A stretch of DNA of 64,000 nt from positions 1 through 64,000 of the forward strand of contig JAHZGH010000001.1 in assembly GCA_019420905.1 (NCBI GenBank), given 5' to 3'. Both the position numbers and the translations under genes were made by a program. The notes under the pieces are model-generated. The model made no database searches, had not been told where the DNA came from, and was given only the letters and a program-made list of their open reading frames with translations. This DNA comes from Succinivibrionaceae bacterium (GTDB taxonomy: Bacteria > Pseudomonadota > Gammaproteobacteria > Enterobacterales > Succinivibrionaceae). Below, piece after piece: positions 27,954 to 36,754 of the stretch. Position 1 is the first letter of the stretch; every line of letters starts with the position of its first letter.

Positions 27954-28643
27954 GTGAAGAGTTGGCATGATTTAATTGGACCTTTAAAACAAACTGCTGC
28001 ATTTAAAAATGCTTATGCATATGCTAATGCGCAACGACAATTAGGAAAGGAGGTATATCCAAAAGCAGGAGATGAATTTAATGCTTTTGTTTATACGCCT
28101 TTAAGCAAGCTTAAGGTAGTGATTATGGGGCAAGATCCTTATCATGAACCTAATCAAGCTATGGGCTTGAGTTTTTCTGTTCCTGTAGGAACAAAAGTTC
28201 CGCCATCTCTTGTAAATATTTATAAGGAATTGCAGGCTGACATTCCGAATTTTGCCATTCCAAATCACGGCAACCTTATTCCTTGGGCAAGGCAGGGGGT
28301 ATTGTTGTTAAATGCATGCCTGACCGTAACTCGAGGACAAGCAAATTCTCATGCTAATCAGGGGTGGGAGGAATTTACCGATGGGGTAATTTCTGCAATT
28401 AATCAAAATTGTGAGAATCTGGTATTTTTATTATGGGGAAGGCCTGCTAGGGAAAAGGGGCGTAATATAGACAGAGCTAAACATTTAGTGTTAGAAGCTG
28501 CCCATCCAAGTCCTTTATCAGCTTATAAAGGCTTTTTTGGATGCCGTCATTTTTCTAAAGCAAATGAATATTTATCAGCTCACGGCAAAGAACCTATTGA
28601 TTGGCGGTTGCCGTTATTCTTAGATGGAAGTGAAGAACTTTAG
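27954..28643 (+). CDS. ung: Uracil-DNA glycosylase (family 1)
   Basis: Removes uracil from DNA as the first step of base-excision repair; 229 residues. I use the GTG at 27954, which has AAGGAG 6 bases upstream and gives the standard SWHDLIGPL N-terminus; the open frame from 27903 adds residues not seen in the family. The catalytic GQDPYHEPNQAMG contains the general-base Asp. The uracil-binding Asn is in LLNACLTVTRGQANSH, and the C-terminal HPSPLSAYKGFFGCRHF is the DNA-intercalation loop. It is divergent from sbcD. Confidence 0.96.
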   Translation: MKSWHDLIGPLKQTAAFKNAYAYANAQRQLGKEVYPKAGDEFNAFVYTPLSKLKVVIMGQDPYHEPNQAMGLSFSVPVGTKVPPSLVNIYKELQADIPNFAIPNHGNLIPWARQGVLLLNACLTVTRGQANSHANQGWEEFTDGVISAINQNCENLVFLLWGRPAREKGRNIDRAKHLVLEAAHPSPLSAYKGFFGCRHFSKANEYLSAHGKEPIDWRLPLFLDGSEEL

Positions 28644-28679
28644 CAAACTACAAGGAATGCTTGCAAAGTAATTATGTAG

Positions 28680-28708
28680 CAGAGCAAAATTATTGAGATT
28701 TTGCTCTG
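28680..28708. terminator. Hairpin between ung and the FleQ-like gene
   Basis: An 11-bp perfect stem (CAGAGCAAAAT / ATTTTGCTCTG, 7-base loop) lies between two convergent genes. The T run is short, so termination is likely but not certain. Confidence 0.6.
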
Positions 28709-28738
28709 TCTTATGAAATATATTTTATAAATAAATCA

Positions 28739-30166
28739 CTAAATTTTATATTTTTTTATTTTTTCGACTAAGGTTGTGCGTCTTAGAGAAAGAATAATGG
28801 CCGCTTTGCTGACATTTCCTGATGTTTTTATTAAAGCTTTTTTTATCATGTTGATCTCAACGTCAGCTACCATAGCTTTAAGATCTATGCCTTCATTTGA
28901 TAAAACAGGCATGAGCATATGTGCAAGCTGTTCATGATTTGGCAGAGCAGCTGCGTCCTGCTTAAGATCTTGTAAGGATATTTTTTGTGGCAAGAGCGAA
29001 TTATTTTCCTCAGGAAGATATTTTATGTCTTTTATATCAGCCTCTTGTTTGAGCTGATAAATTCTAGGAAGATCTTCAAGATCAATAAGCTCATTGGGAT
29101 GTAAAATTAAAAGCTGAGAAATAAGGTTCTTAAGTTCGCGTATATTTCCAGGCCATAAATATTGCTTTAAGCACTCAAGCGCTTTTGCAGTAAACTGCAG
29201 AGAATTGTTAGGTGCCCCTTGCCTGAGGGTTAAGTCGTTTATAAGTTCAGGTATATCTTCTTTACGCTGGCGTAGCGGAGGCATATCAATTGGAAAAACA
29301 TTAAGGCGATAATAAAGATCTTCCCTAAAGTTTTTTTCTTTTACCATTTTTTCGAGATTTTGATTTGTAGCAGCAATAATACGAATATTGCGTTTATATC
29401 TTTGTTGATTTAATTTATATGTAGATAAAATCTGTAAGAGCTTAATTTGCATATTTAGGCTCATATCACCAATTTCATCTAAAAAAATAGTTCCTCCTGA
29501 GGATATATCGAAGCTGTAAATATATTGATTTAAAGCCTCTCCGATGGTTTCTGTACCTTGTAAATGTTCTAAAAAAGGTGCTAAATAAGTGCCGCAGTTA
29601 ATTTTAATAAAGCTTTGGTTATTTTGTACTGATAATTCATGAATCGATCTGGCAACTAATTCTTTTCCTGTGCCACTTTCTCCGCGAATCAAGACATTAG
29701 CATTACTTGGAGCTACTTGTTTTATGAGATTTCTTATCCTAGATATTGTTTCTGAATTTCCAGTAAGGTTTTTGGCTAGTATAGATTCAAATTTTGCAGG
29801 AGTTTTATTGTGCTTATTTTTTATAAATGTTTGGCATCGGCGCAATAAGGCGATAATCTGATTTATATTAAAATTAGATTTAATTTCTCCAAGAAAGTTT
29901 TCTTTATAAATAAGATGCGTTTGTTCTCCCTCAATAGCTAAAAATGGAATTTTAGAAAAAATATGCATTAACTTTAAGCCGTCGTCATAATGATTTAACA
30001 TTCCTAAGATGCATATATCAAAATTATTTTTACTCTCTGAAAGCTGTGATAGGTTTTCTTGATTTCCTGCCTTACAGTTTAAGCCTAAAAATTTAAAGAT
30101 AGAACAAAGTTCTTGGCATCTAGAATTTTTCTTATCTAAGATTAGTAAATTTACTTTTAATTCCAT
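28739..30166 (-). CDS. FleQ-like AAA+ / Fis-type transcriptional regulator lacking GAFTGA
   Basis: 475 residues in three parts. Residues 1-115 are a degenerate receiver-like domain resembling the FleQ N-terminus (LLILDKKNSRCQELCSIFKF) with no clear phospho-acceptor site. Residues 130-370 are an enhancer-binding AAA+ domain with Walker A GESGTGKE (162-169), Walker B GGTIFLDEIGD (224-234), the sensor region RIIAATNQNLE, and REDLYYRLNVFPIDMPPLR. The C-terminus is a Fis helix-turn-helix (NVSKAAIILSLRRTTLVEKI). The loop that should hold GAFTGA, needed to contact sigma-54, has no recognisable copy of it (about 200-215). It may therefore act without sigma-54, like TyrR. FleQ/HrpS-type proteins control flagella or type III secretion elsewhere; a link to the island starting 3.8 kb away is only a guess. 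Confidence 0.8.
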   Translation of the reverse strand: MELKVNLLILDKKNSRCQELCSIFKFLGLNCKAGNQENLSQLSESKNNFDICILGMLNHYDDGLKLMHIFSKIPFLAIEGEQTHLIYKENFLGEIKSNFNINQIIALLRRCQTFIKNKHNKTPAKFESILAKNLTGNSETISRIRNLIKQVAPSNANVLIRGESGTGKELVARSIHELSVQNNQSFIKINCGTYLAPFLEHLQGTETIGEALNQYIYSFDISSGGTIFLDEIGDMSLNMQIKLLQILSTYKLNQQRYKRNIRIIAATNQNLEKMVKEKNFREDLYYRLNVFPIDMPPLRQRKEDIPELINDLTLRQGAPNNSLQFTAKALECLKQYLWPGNIRELKNLISQLLILHPNELIDLEDLPRIYQLKQEADIKDIKYLPEENNSLLPQKISLQDLKQDAAALPNHEQLAHMLMPVLSNEGIDLKAMVADVEINMIKKALIKTSGNVSKAAIILSLRRTTLVEKIKKYKI

Positions 30167-30451
30167 AATAATTTATGTATTCAGCGAATAGTTAATTTAG
30201 AGTTATTTAATATATTGTATATTATGGGAGGGTAAATTTTATTAAATTTGTAGATAAGGATATAAAAAAAAAGAATATAAATATAAAATAAAATCTATAT
30301 TTTAGATAAATTTAAATATTTTTAATTTAGTTATTGAATTTAAATCTGTTATATTTTTATAAGCGGATATTTATAGAGCTAGTTGGAAAATAAAAACAAA
30401 TCAAGAAATACATATCCCCTCCTGAAAATAGGAAGGGATTGTGTTTTTCTC

Positions 30452-31435
30452 TTATTTGTTTTGATTTATCTTTAAATAAGGAATATAGACACAATTGTTA
30501 TCGTCTATAAAATAGCCAATAGCTTTAGAATCTATTTTTTGATTTTCAGCTGCAAGTTTGGCTAATTTGTAAGCAACCGCAGCTTGAGTTTTATAATCAT
30601 TTTTTACAGTGCCGGTTAGCTGCCCATTAGCGATTGCCTTTAAGGCTTCTGCGGTCCCATCCACTCCTATAATAGGAATATATTTATTATTATCTTCCTG
30701 ATTGTATCCTAGAGCTTGTAAAGCTTTTAAAGCGCCTAGAGCCATAGCATCATTATTAGCTACGATAGCTTCGACTTTATCCATGCCGTTTTGATCAATA
30801 TATTGAGTTAGTTCATAAGTAGCTTTGTCGGCTTTCCAATCTGCAGTGATGGCTAAGGTTTCTTCAAAACTAACAGGGCTGTCTGCAATAGAAGATCTAA
30901 GCGACATTGAGCGCATGATAGTATCATCTAAAAGAGCTTCACCCTCTAAAAGAATATAGTTTATTTTTCCATCATGATTTCTATCGGCTTCATGATTTAA
31001 GCAATATTCAGTGAGCATTTCAGCTTGGAAGCGACCGGCTTGAGAGGCATCGGTACCGACAAAATAAGATTTATTAAAAACCTTTAAAGCCTGCTCTGAA
31101 GGTTTTCTATTTATATAGATAAGTGGAGTTTTGCTGTTTTTATAAACTAAATTTGCAATTTGTAAGGCACGATTAGGCTCAACTAAATTAACGATTAAAG
31201 CAGAACTTTTAGCTGAAAAAGCTTTTTGTAAGTTAAGGCTTTCGACTTTAATATCACTTTGTGAATAAGAGATTTTAAGATCTGTGTTGTCTTCCTTAGC
31301 TAAGTTTTCAAGCTCTTGAGCGTAATTTTTAATAAACGGATCGTTTGCCGAATACATGATAGCTGACATATTAGATGCATATGTACTAATACTTGCAAAT
31401 AATAAAGAAGCGGTAAAAACTTTGAGTTTGTTCAT
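30452..31435 (-). CDS. MglB-like periplasmic sugar-binding protein
   Basis: Substrate-binding protein of a CUT2-type sugar ABC importer, 327 residues. A signal peptide of about 20 residues (to STYA) precedes a periplasmic-binding fold. A calcium-loop-like DRNHDGKINY near 150-160 corresponds to the known Ca site of galactose-binding MglB, and VEAIVANNDAMALGALKAL near 225 plus IPIIGVDGTAEALKAI near 260 are also MglB-like. No ATPase or permease gene is near, so it is an orphan; it may serve a transporter coded elsewhere or act in chemotaxis sensing. It is a single gene with a weak hairpin (about 30415-30440) downstream. Confidence 0.82.
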   Translation of the reverse strand: MNKLKVFTASLLFASISTYASNMSAIMYSANDPFIKNYAQELENLAKEDNTDLKISYSQSDIKVESLNLQKAFSAKSSALIVNLVEPNRALQIANLVYKNSKTPLIYINRKPSEQALKVFNKSYFVGTDASQAGRFQAEMLTEYCLNHEADRNHDGKINYILLEGEALLDDTIMRSMSLRSSIADSPVSFEETLAITADWKADKATYELTQYIDQNGMDKVEAIVANNDAMALGALKALQALGYNQEDNNKYIPIIGVDGTAEALKAIANGQLTGTVKNDYKTQAAVAYKLAKLAAENQKIDSKAIGYFIDDNNCVYIPYLKINQNK

Positions 31436-31546
31436 AGAGCACCTTATCTAATATAAAAATAGTTATATTACTATCATCGTTATTTTACGCTTTAGGAGTT
31501 GTATAAAAATGTATAGATATAAAAATTTAGAAAAGAATAATTTTTT

Positions 31547-32281
31547 TTATGTTTTATTTAAAATTAAAGCCTTATTTAAGCGTTCTCTTAGCATCAAAAT
31601 ACCGCCTAATATCATGAAAATACAAAGAATTTGTCCTAAGCTTAAGAAGCCGAATCTACCTAGAAAGACATCACTTTCACGAAATATTTCAGTTAAGGCT
31701 CTAAGTAAGCCATAGCCTATAAGATAAAGAGCTGAATTAGTGCCTGCTACAGGGAAAAGCTTGAGCAAATTTATTATTTTTAGTGATAATTTGATAAATA
31801 AATATAAAACAGGTCCCTCTGCTAAAGCCTCATAAATTTGTACTGGATGGCGCGGAAAATTGTCTGCTCCTTCAAAGATTACAGCCCAGGGCACATAACT
31901 GATAGTTCCCCACAGCTCGCCATTTATAAAATTAGCAATTCGTCCTAGAGGAATAATTATTAAGGCTGAATTGACTAAGGAATCTGTAATTTTGAAGAAA
32001 TTATGCCGATTTTTGCAATAAAAATACAGTATGAATAAGATACCTAAAAGCCCGCCATGATAAGACATACCGCCTTTATAAATTTCTAAAATTTCTTGGG
32101 GATTTCTTAAGTAATAAAGAGGCTCATAACCTAATACATAGCCTAATCTTCCACCACAGATGGCGCCTATAGCAGAAAGCATAGCTATGTTCACAGCTTT
32201 TGAGAGCCTAAATTTTAAGCATAAGCCTCCAAAGGCTACAAAAAAACCTAAAAGATAAATACAACCATAAAGCGAGATCAT
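31547..32281 (-). CDS. lgt: Prolipoprotein diacylglyceryl transferase, short N-terminus
   Basis: Membrane enzyme moving diacylglyceryl onto the lipobox cysteine of prelipoproteins; 244 residues. Key pieces are kept: SLYGCIYLLGF (the first-helix Tyr), GGMSYHGG with the catalytic His near 72, GRIANFINGELWG with the conserved Arg, Asn and Gly near 113-125, and a late Arg in the YGLLRALTEIFRE stretch. Compared with typical Lgt, about 20 N-terminal residues before the YG motif are missing, and a stop codon lies two codons upstream, so the frame cannot be extended. No ribosome site is seen; the start overlaps the stop of the preceding ORF as ATGA, which suggests translational coupling. Confidence 0.88.
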   Translation of the reverse strand: MISLYGCIYLLGFFVAFGGLCLKFRLSKAVNIAMLSAIGAICGGRLGYVLGYEPLYYLRNPQEILEIYKGGMSYHGGLLGILFILYFYCKNRHNFFKITDSLVNSALIIIPLGRIANFINGELWGTISYVPWAVIFEGADNFPRHPVQIYEALAEGPVLYLFIKLSLKIINLLKLFPVAGTNSALYLIGYGLLRALTEIFRESDVFLGRFGFLSLGQILCIFMILGGILMLRERLNKALILNKT

Positions 32282-33381
32282 ATTTTAGCTATGCTATCTT
32301 TTATATTTTTATTAGTGAAGGCTTTAAAAATATTTTTTGGAATAATTATTTCATCATATTTAAATTTAGTGTGCAGACGTTTAGATAATTCAATTCTGTC
32401 TTGAATGTTTAAAACTGGCTCAAGATCAAAAGCCTTTAAGATTTCATTCATAAGGCGGGCATAGTGGCCGTTATTTGCCTTGATATATGAAAAACTGCCA
32501 TCTTGCGTAGCTGGACAGCATACAATTACGCAGGCATTGCGTAAAGCTTTTCTAATTTCACCAAAAGAATAATTTAAATTACGTTTTTCTAGCTTAGTTC
32601 GGATAACCTGCATAATAATCATAACTAAGGTACTGAGGATTTTTTCAGCACGTACTTTAGCTTTCATTGCAAGTTCTTCGGCATTGATTTCAATGCGTTG
32701 ATTGTCTCCTAGCTTGAGGTTAGCGGAAAGTTCTTCGGAAGCTTCGATTTTCAAAGTTGATATAGAGTGATTCAAAAATTCCAGACCGTTTTGTTCAGAT
32801 AATTTTTTGACAATAAAGCTGACAATGCGCATTTGCTCCTCAGAAAGAATATCTTGAGCATAGGCTAAATTTTTTTTCTCGCTTTCAATTTCATAGTCAT
32901 CGGCTAAAAAGGCAAAATCTTTGCCATATTCAAGATCGAAATTTTCGAGATCTAAAATTCTATTTGTAACCTCACGCAAAATAGTCTGTGAAAGATTGAA
33001 ATTTAGCTCTTTATGATAATGATTTTGCAGATAGTTTAGTCGATAATCAAGATCAAGAATATTGTGCCAAATAGACTTAATAAGAAAATTGGCATAATTT
33101 AGTAAAGGTAAGCCTTCATCTTGATTTAAGACAGAGCGATTTGAATATACGGCATTGATTTTAGCCATATTTTCCATTGTTTGAGCTTGTTTTAATTCTT
33201 TAGAGCTCTCTTTAACTTGCGTTTTGAGTTTTTCTAATGCTAATGGATCATTTTTAATAAATTCATCTAATCTCCCTAATTTTTTTAGGGTACGATGAGA
33301 GATAGTTCCATCTTGTTTACGAAAAGATTCAATTATATAAATATACTGCTTACCATTGGCAGATTTTATTTGTATAAACAT
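32278..33381 (-). CDS. Transposase-like ORF (IS1634-type) without a catalytic core
   Basis: 367-residue ORF. The N-terminus (MFIQIKSANGKQYIYIIESF, then a KLGRLDEF stretch near residue 35) resembles the start of IS1634-family transposases. The helix-rich stretch MIIMQVIRTKLEKRNLNYSF near 255-275, followed by EIRKALRNA, resembles their C-terminal end. The DDE nuclease domain expected between these parts, and about 200 residues of usual length, are absent. No inverted repeats or target duplications were found at its edges. The ORF is uninterrupted, ends in a 4-base overlap with lgt and has CCTTTCC (AGG on its strand) before its ATG, so it may be expressed. It could be an internally deleted transposase or a reused fragment; the family call is from pattern memory only. 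Confidence 0.55.
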   Translation of the reverse strand: MFIQIKSANGKQYIYIIESFRKQDGTISHRTLKKLGRLDEFIKNDPLALEKLKTQVKESSKELKQAQTMENMAKINAVYSNRSVLNQDEGLPLLNYANFLIKSIWHNILDLDYRLNYLQNHYHKELNFNLSQTILREVTNRILDLENFDLEYGKDFAFLADDYEIESEKKNLAYAQDILSEEQMRIVSFIVKKLSEQNGLEFLNHSISTLKIEASEELSANLKLGDNQRIEINAEELAMKAKVRAEKILSTLVMIIMQVIRTKLEKRNLNYSFGEIRKALRNACVIVCCPATQDGSFSYIKANNGHYARLMNEILKAFDLEPVLNIQDRIELSKRLHTKFKYDEIIIPKNIFKAFTNKNIKDSIAKI

Positions 33382-33934
33382 TACCTTTCCTTATTATTTA
33401 CTACTTGTTTTTTTTATATATTTTACACTGAGTGTTAATTTTAACAGGTACAGCTGTATTGTTTATTTATGTGAGTCCATGTACATTTCACAAAATTAAA
33501 TTATTTAATTGCTTTTAAATAAGGCAAATTTAGGTTTTAAATTTTTGTTATAGGTAAATTATCCTTATAAGTTAAATTTAACAGCTGCTATATTTATATA
33601 GGAGTTGTATTGTGCAAATTGATTGTTGAGACATGCTAAAAAGAATAAACAACGAACTTTATTATTGATAATAGGTGATCATATGTAAAGCATCCAATAT
33701 TTGAAAAATTTAATATATAAGATCCTTATAGCCTATTAGCAGAACTAAATTAATAAAAAATAAAGCTTAATCATAAGATTAGTATTTTCTTTGCTTATAT
33801 TTGTCTTGTAAAGATTTAGTTGTATAGCTAATATCCTTAAAGTAATATTAAAAAATTATAAGATTTTTGATACTTATGCTTATAAGAGATAGCCTTTTTT
33901 AGAAATTATTAGAAAATAATTAAAGGTTAGTTTT
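33382..33934. other. 553-base gene-free left edge of the secretion island
   Basis: AT-rich DNA between the leftward transposase-like ORF and rightward sctU. No convincing ORF, tRNA or attachment site is visible. It must hold both divergent promoters. I found no clear -35/-10 pair and no copy of the TGTAGCTACA palindrome seen at 59772. Confidence 0.5.
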
Positions 33935-34984
33935 ATGGCGGATGAAAAAACAGAACAGCCTACAGATAAGCGACTTAGAGATGCACGTCAAAACGGAGAG
34001 GTTCCTAAATCTCAAGAAGTTCCTTCGGCTTTTATCATAGTAGCGGTTTTTCTGTATTTTATTGTCATGTCGGAGTCTCTTTTTAAAGATTTAAGCTCCT
34101 TAGTTGAGGTAGTTTTTCATGATGCCTTAGCATTGCATTACGATGAGGCTTTACGGCGTTTAGGGGCATTAACTTTGCTTGTGACCTTTCAAATTATAGC
34201 CCCAATAGTGCTTATTGTTATTACTGTAGCTTTAGTTGCCAATCTTGTTCAGGTAGGATTTTTAGTAGCACCTAAAGCCGCTATGCCGAAACTTGAAAAT
34301 TTAAATCCAAAGAAATGGTTTTCTCAGGTTTTTTCTAAGAAAAATCTTTTTGATTTTGTAAAAAATATTATTAAGGTAGCTGTTCTCGCTGTAGCAGTGT
34401 ATGTTGCTTTAAAATCTCATATTCGTGAATTGTTCTTAATTCCATATGGGGAAATGGGGGATTATTGGACTTTACTAGGAGAAATTTTAAAAGATCTTGG
34501 CATATATTCCGTCACAGCTTTTATAGCTATTGCTGCCATAGATTTTGTTTATACTAGATTTAAATTTACTAAAGATCATATGATGTCTCCAGATGAGGTT
34601 AAGCGCGAATATAAAGAATCAGAAGGTGATCCTTTAATAAAATCTAAACGTAAGCAATTACATCAGGAGATGGCAAATCAAAATACATTAGGAAAAACGC
34701 GTAAGGCTAAGGTGTTAATAGTGAATCCTACACACTATGCTGTAGCTTTGGACTATGATAAGGAGAAAACTCCTTTACCGAAAATTTTAGCTAAAGGGCA
34801 AGGAGAGATGGCAAGGCGCATGATTGAGGTTGCAAAGGCTGAAGGTATACCAGTTATGCGTCAGCCTCCATTAGCGCGAGCTTTATTTGCTGAAGGCGTA
34901 GAAGATAGTTACATACCCAAAGATTTGCTTGGAGCGGTAGCTGAGGTTCTGCGCTACGTTGAGGCTTTAGAAAAGCAACGATAA
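33935..34984 (+). CDS. sctU: Type III secretion export-apparatus switch protein SctU
   Basis: Inner-membrane export gate component that controls the substrate switch (YscU/SpaS/FlhB family); 349 residues, family length. The N-terminus DEKTEQPTDKRLRDARQNGE is typical. Four membrane helices lie between about 28 and 210. The self-cleavage motif NPTH is at residues 264-267 in VNPTHYAVAL. It is an injectisome SctU rather than a flagellar FlhB, because all neighbours are injectisome genes. It is the first gene of the island, coupled to sctO by a one-base stop/start overlap (TAATG). Unlike in Yersinia it is not preceded by sctR-S-T. Confidence 0.95.
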   Translation: MADEKTEQPTDKRLRDARQNGEVPKSQEVPSAFIIVAVFLYFIVMSESLFKDLSSLVEVVFHDALALHYDEALRRLGALTLLVTFQIIAPIVLIVITVALVANLVQVGFLVAPKAAMPKLENLNPKKWFSQVFSKKNLFDFVKNIIKVAVLAVAVYVALKSHIRELFLIPYGEMGDYWTLLGEILKDLGIYSVTAFIAIAAIDFVYTRFKFTKDHMMSPDEVKREYKESEGDPLIKSKRKQLHQEMANQNTLGKTRKAKVLIVNPTHYAVALDYDKEKTPLPKILAKGQGEMARRMIEVAKAEGIPVMRQPPLARALFAEGVEDSYIPKDLLGAVAEVLRYVEALEKQR

Positions 34985-35454
34985 TGGCTAAGTACCCTTT
35001 AGAAGCTCTTTTATCTTTAAGAAAGCATCGCTTAGATGATGCCATCTTAGCTCATGCTCAGGTTTTAGCACGTCTGAAACAGGCTGTTAAAGATCATGAA
35101 CGGGCTCTTGATGATTTGAATAAATTTAAGTGCTGGAAAGATCTAGAAGTTGAGAGACGTTATCAATTTATTTTAAATAAAACACTGCCTTGCAAAGATT
35201 TGGAGAATTTTAAAGCAGGCCTAGCGTCTCTTGATGTAGAGGAAATGAAATATCGTGAGCGTCTGGAAAAAATTCAGGTACAGCTTGACTCTATAAAAAA
35301 AGAAGAAATTGTTGCTAAGGATCTAATTAAAAAAACTAATCAAGCTTTAATTAAGCTTGAAGAGCATCGAAAGATTTTTTTAGTGCAAGATAAAATTAAT
35401 GATGAACGTTTAGCAGATGTTGAATTTGAAGATTTCCATCCCCCCAAAAAATGA
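34984..35454 (+). CDS. sctO: Type III secretion stalk protein SctO (YscO-like)
   Basis: 156-residue, almost wholly helical and highly charged protein with heptad-like spacing, the size and look of YscO/SpaM/FliJ stalk proteins, which sit between the SctN ATPase and the SctV gate. It begins MAKYPLEALLSLRKHRLDDA, like YscO and FliJ N-termini (LxxLLxLRxxxxDxA). It overlaps the sctU stop by one base. In Yersinia the gene follows yscN; here it has moved next to sctU. The identification rests on size, coiled coil and context, since the family has little sequence identity. Confidence 0.75.
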   Translation: MAKYPLEALLSLRKHRLDDAILAHAQVLARLKQAVKDHERALDDLNKFKCWKDLEVERRYQFILNKTLPCKDLENFKAGLASLDVEEMKYRERLEKIQVQLDSIKKEEIVAKDLIKKTNQALIKLEEHRKIFLVQDKINDERLADVEFEDFHPPKK

Positions 35455-35653
35455 TTTGTATAGTTGCAACAACTTGTATTGATTATATTTTGCAGTGTAT
35501 ATAAATATTTTTAATACATAGTAACAAAAAATATACAAAAATCAAAAAAAGTTCTATACTACATAAAAGAAAGAGTATTTTATAAATAATATATTTGTGC
35601 TATAAAAAATTAATCATAAAGATTTTATATAAAATAACTTTTGGGGTTCGTCT

Positions 35654-36754
35654 ATGGCAGAAATTCAAGGAATTAGTTCACACAATGCCTCATTTGTTTC
35701 TGGAGCAAAAGATGGAAGCTCTGCACGCTCTGCCACAGGCAGCCTGTCTAATCTTAGCTTTAAAGTAGATGATTCGCCTTTTTCAAAACTTGCAAATGTA
35801 GCTGAAGAGCTTACATTTGCAAGAGATAACAGTAAGCAAACAAAATTAGCTAATCGAAAGCAAAAACAAGTTGAGGATTCCTTAGCTGAAAAAATCAGAA
35901 AATTGCAGGAATTGATGCAATTATCTGTTAAAGACAAGGGGAAGGCAGAAAACCTCATTACAAAATATAAGCAGCACCGAGATCTTAAAGAGCTTATTCA
36001 AAACGCAAACGAGCTTCATGGAGGTGCGGCGGAAGCTTATGCCTTATTATTGTCAGCATCTGAGGAAGAGGCAGACCCAGAAGAAAAGCTTGCTTTAAAA
36101 AAAGCCGCTGATGCTTTAATGTCGAGCAATAAAGAAGATATTTTAGCGGTTTTAAATACTATTTCTGAAGCTCAGGCTTCTTTTGAAGGACAGGAGCTTA
36201 AGGTTGTACATATCTATTCTAATGTAGTTTCTTCCTTTAAAGAACCAGTAGATATGTTAATTTATATAGAAAAAAATTTTTCGGGTAATTTTGAAAAAGG
36301 CTTGGATTTCTTAGTTAAGGCCTTAGGTTCTGATTTGCAGGCAGCTACTCCAAGTCACGAAAAGGTAGCCTTAGAATCTATAGCATTAGGTCTTGATCAG
36401 GTCAGAATTCTAAATTCAGGGCGCATGCATTTAGAACATTTATTATCTCGTTTAGATACTGTACATAATTTAGATATTTCTGTGGCAAATTCTACACAAA
36501 TGCTACGCCGCCTAGTAGATTTATCTTCTGTAAAATTTATTACCTATATTGATGTTTCTTCATTAGTTTCAAATATTAAAGCTCCAGATCCTGAAAAGGA
36601 TGTTCTAATAGCCCAGGAACTATTTTCTGCATTGCGCAATTGTTCCTCTCAATTGTTTGGTGGAGATGAAAAGCGCATGGCTGTTTTAGATGCTGCACAG
36701 AAGCTTGTAGATGAAAAGATTGCTAAGGAGGATGAATGGCTAGCTATGCAATAG
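35654..36754 (+). CDS. sctW: Type III secretion gatekeeper SctW (YopN-TyeA fusion type)
   Basis: 366-residue gatekeeper that holds back effector export until translocators are out (YopN/InvE/MxiC/HrpJ family). The N-terminal 60 residues are Ser/Ala/Gly-rich, as expected for a secretion signal and chaperone-binding segment. The rest is helical; the C-terminal part (about 270-366, with KAPDPEKDVLIAQELFSALR and EDEWLA) corresponds to the TyeA portion, so YopN and TyeA are one protein here. It is the first gene of the second block, and its 3' end overlaps the next gene by 19 bases. The order that follows equals Yersinia tyeA-sycN-yscX-yscY-lcrD. Confidence 0.88.
   Translation: MAEIQGISSHNASFVSGAKDGSSARSATGSLSNLSFKVDDSPFSKLANVAEELTFARDNSKQTKLANRKQKQVEDSLAEKIRKLQELMQLSVKDKGKAENLITKYKQHRDLKELIQNANELHGGAAEAYALLLSASEEEADPEEKLALKKAADALMSSNKEDILAVLNTISEAQASFEGQELKVVHIYSNVVSSFKEPVDMLIYIEKNFSGNFEKGLDFLVKALGSDLQAATPSHEKVALESIALGLDQVRILNSGRMHLEHLLSRLDTVHNLDISVANSTQMLRRLVDLSSVKFITYIDVSSLVSNIKAPDPEKDVLIAQELFSALRNCSSQLFGGDEKRMAVLDAAQKLVDEKIAKEDEWLAMQ

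Noticed and set aside
28739..30166. Standard sigma-54 activator call
   Set aside because: The GAFTGA loop is not recognisable, so calling it a sigma-54-dependent activator would go beyond the sequence.
33382..33934. tRNA-flanked or IS-flanked boundary marking recent transfer of the island
   Set aside because: No tRNA, direct repeat or integrase was found at the left edge; the transposase-like ORF lacks ends, and the right edge is outside the window.
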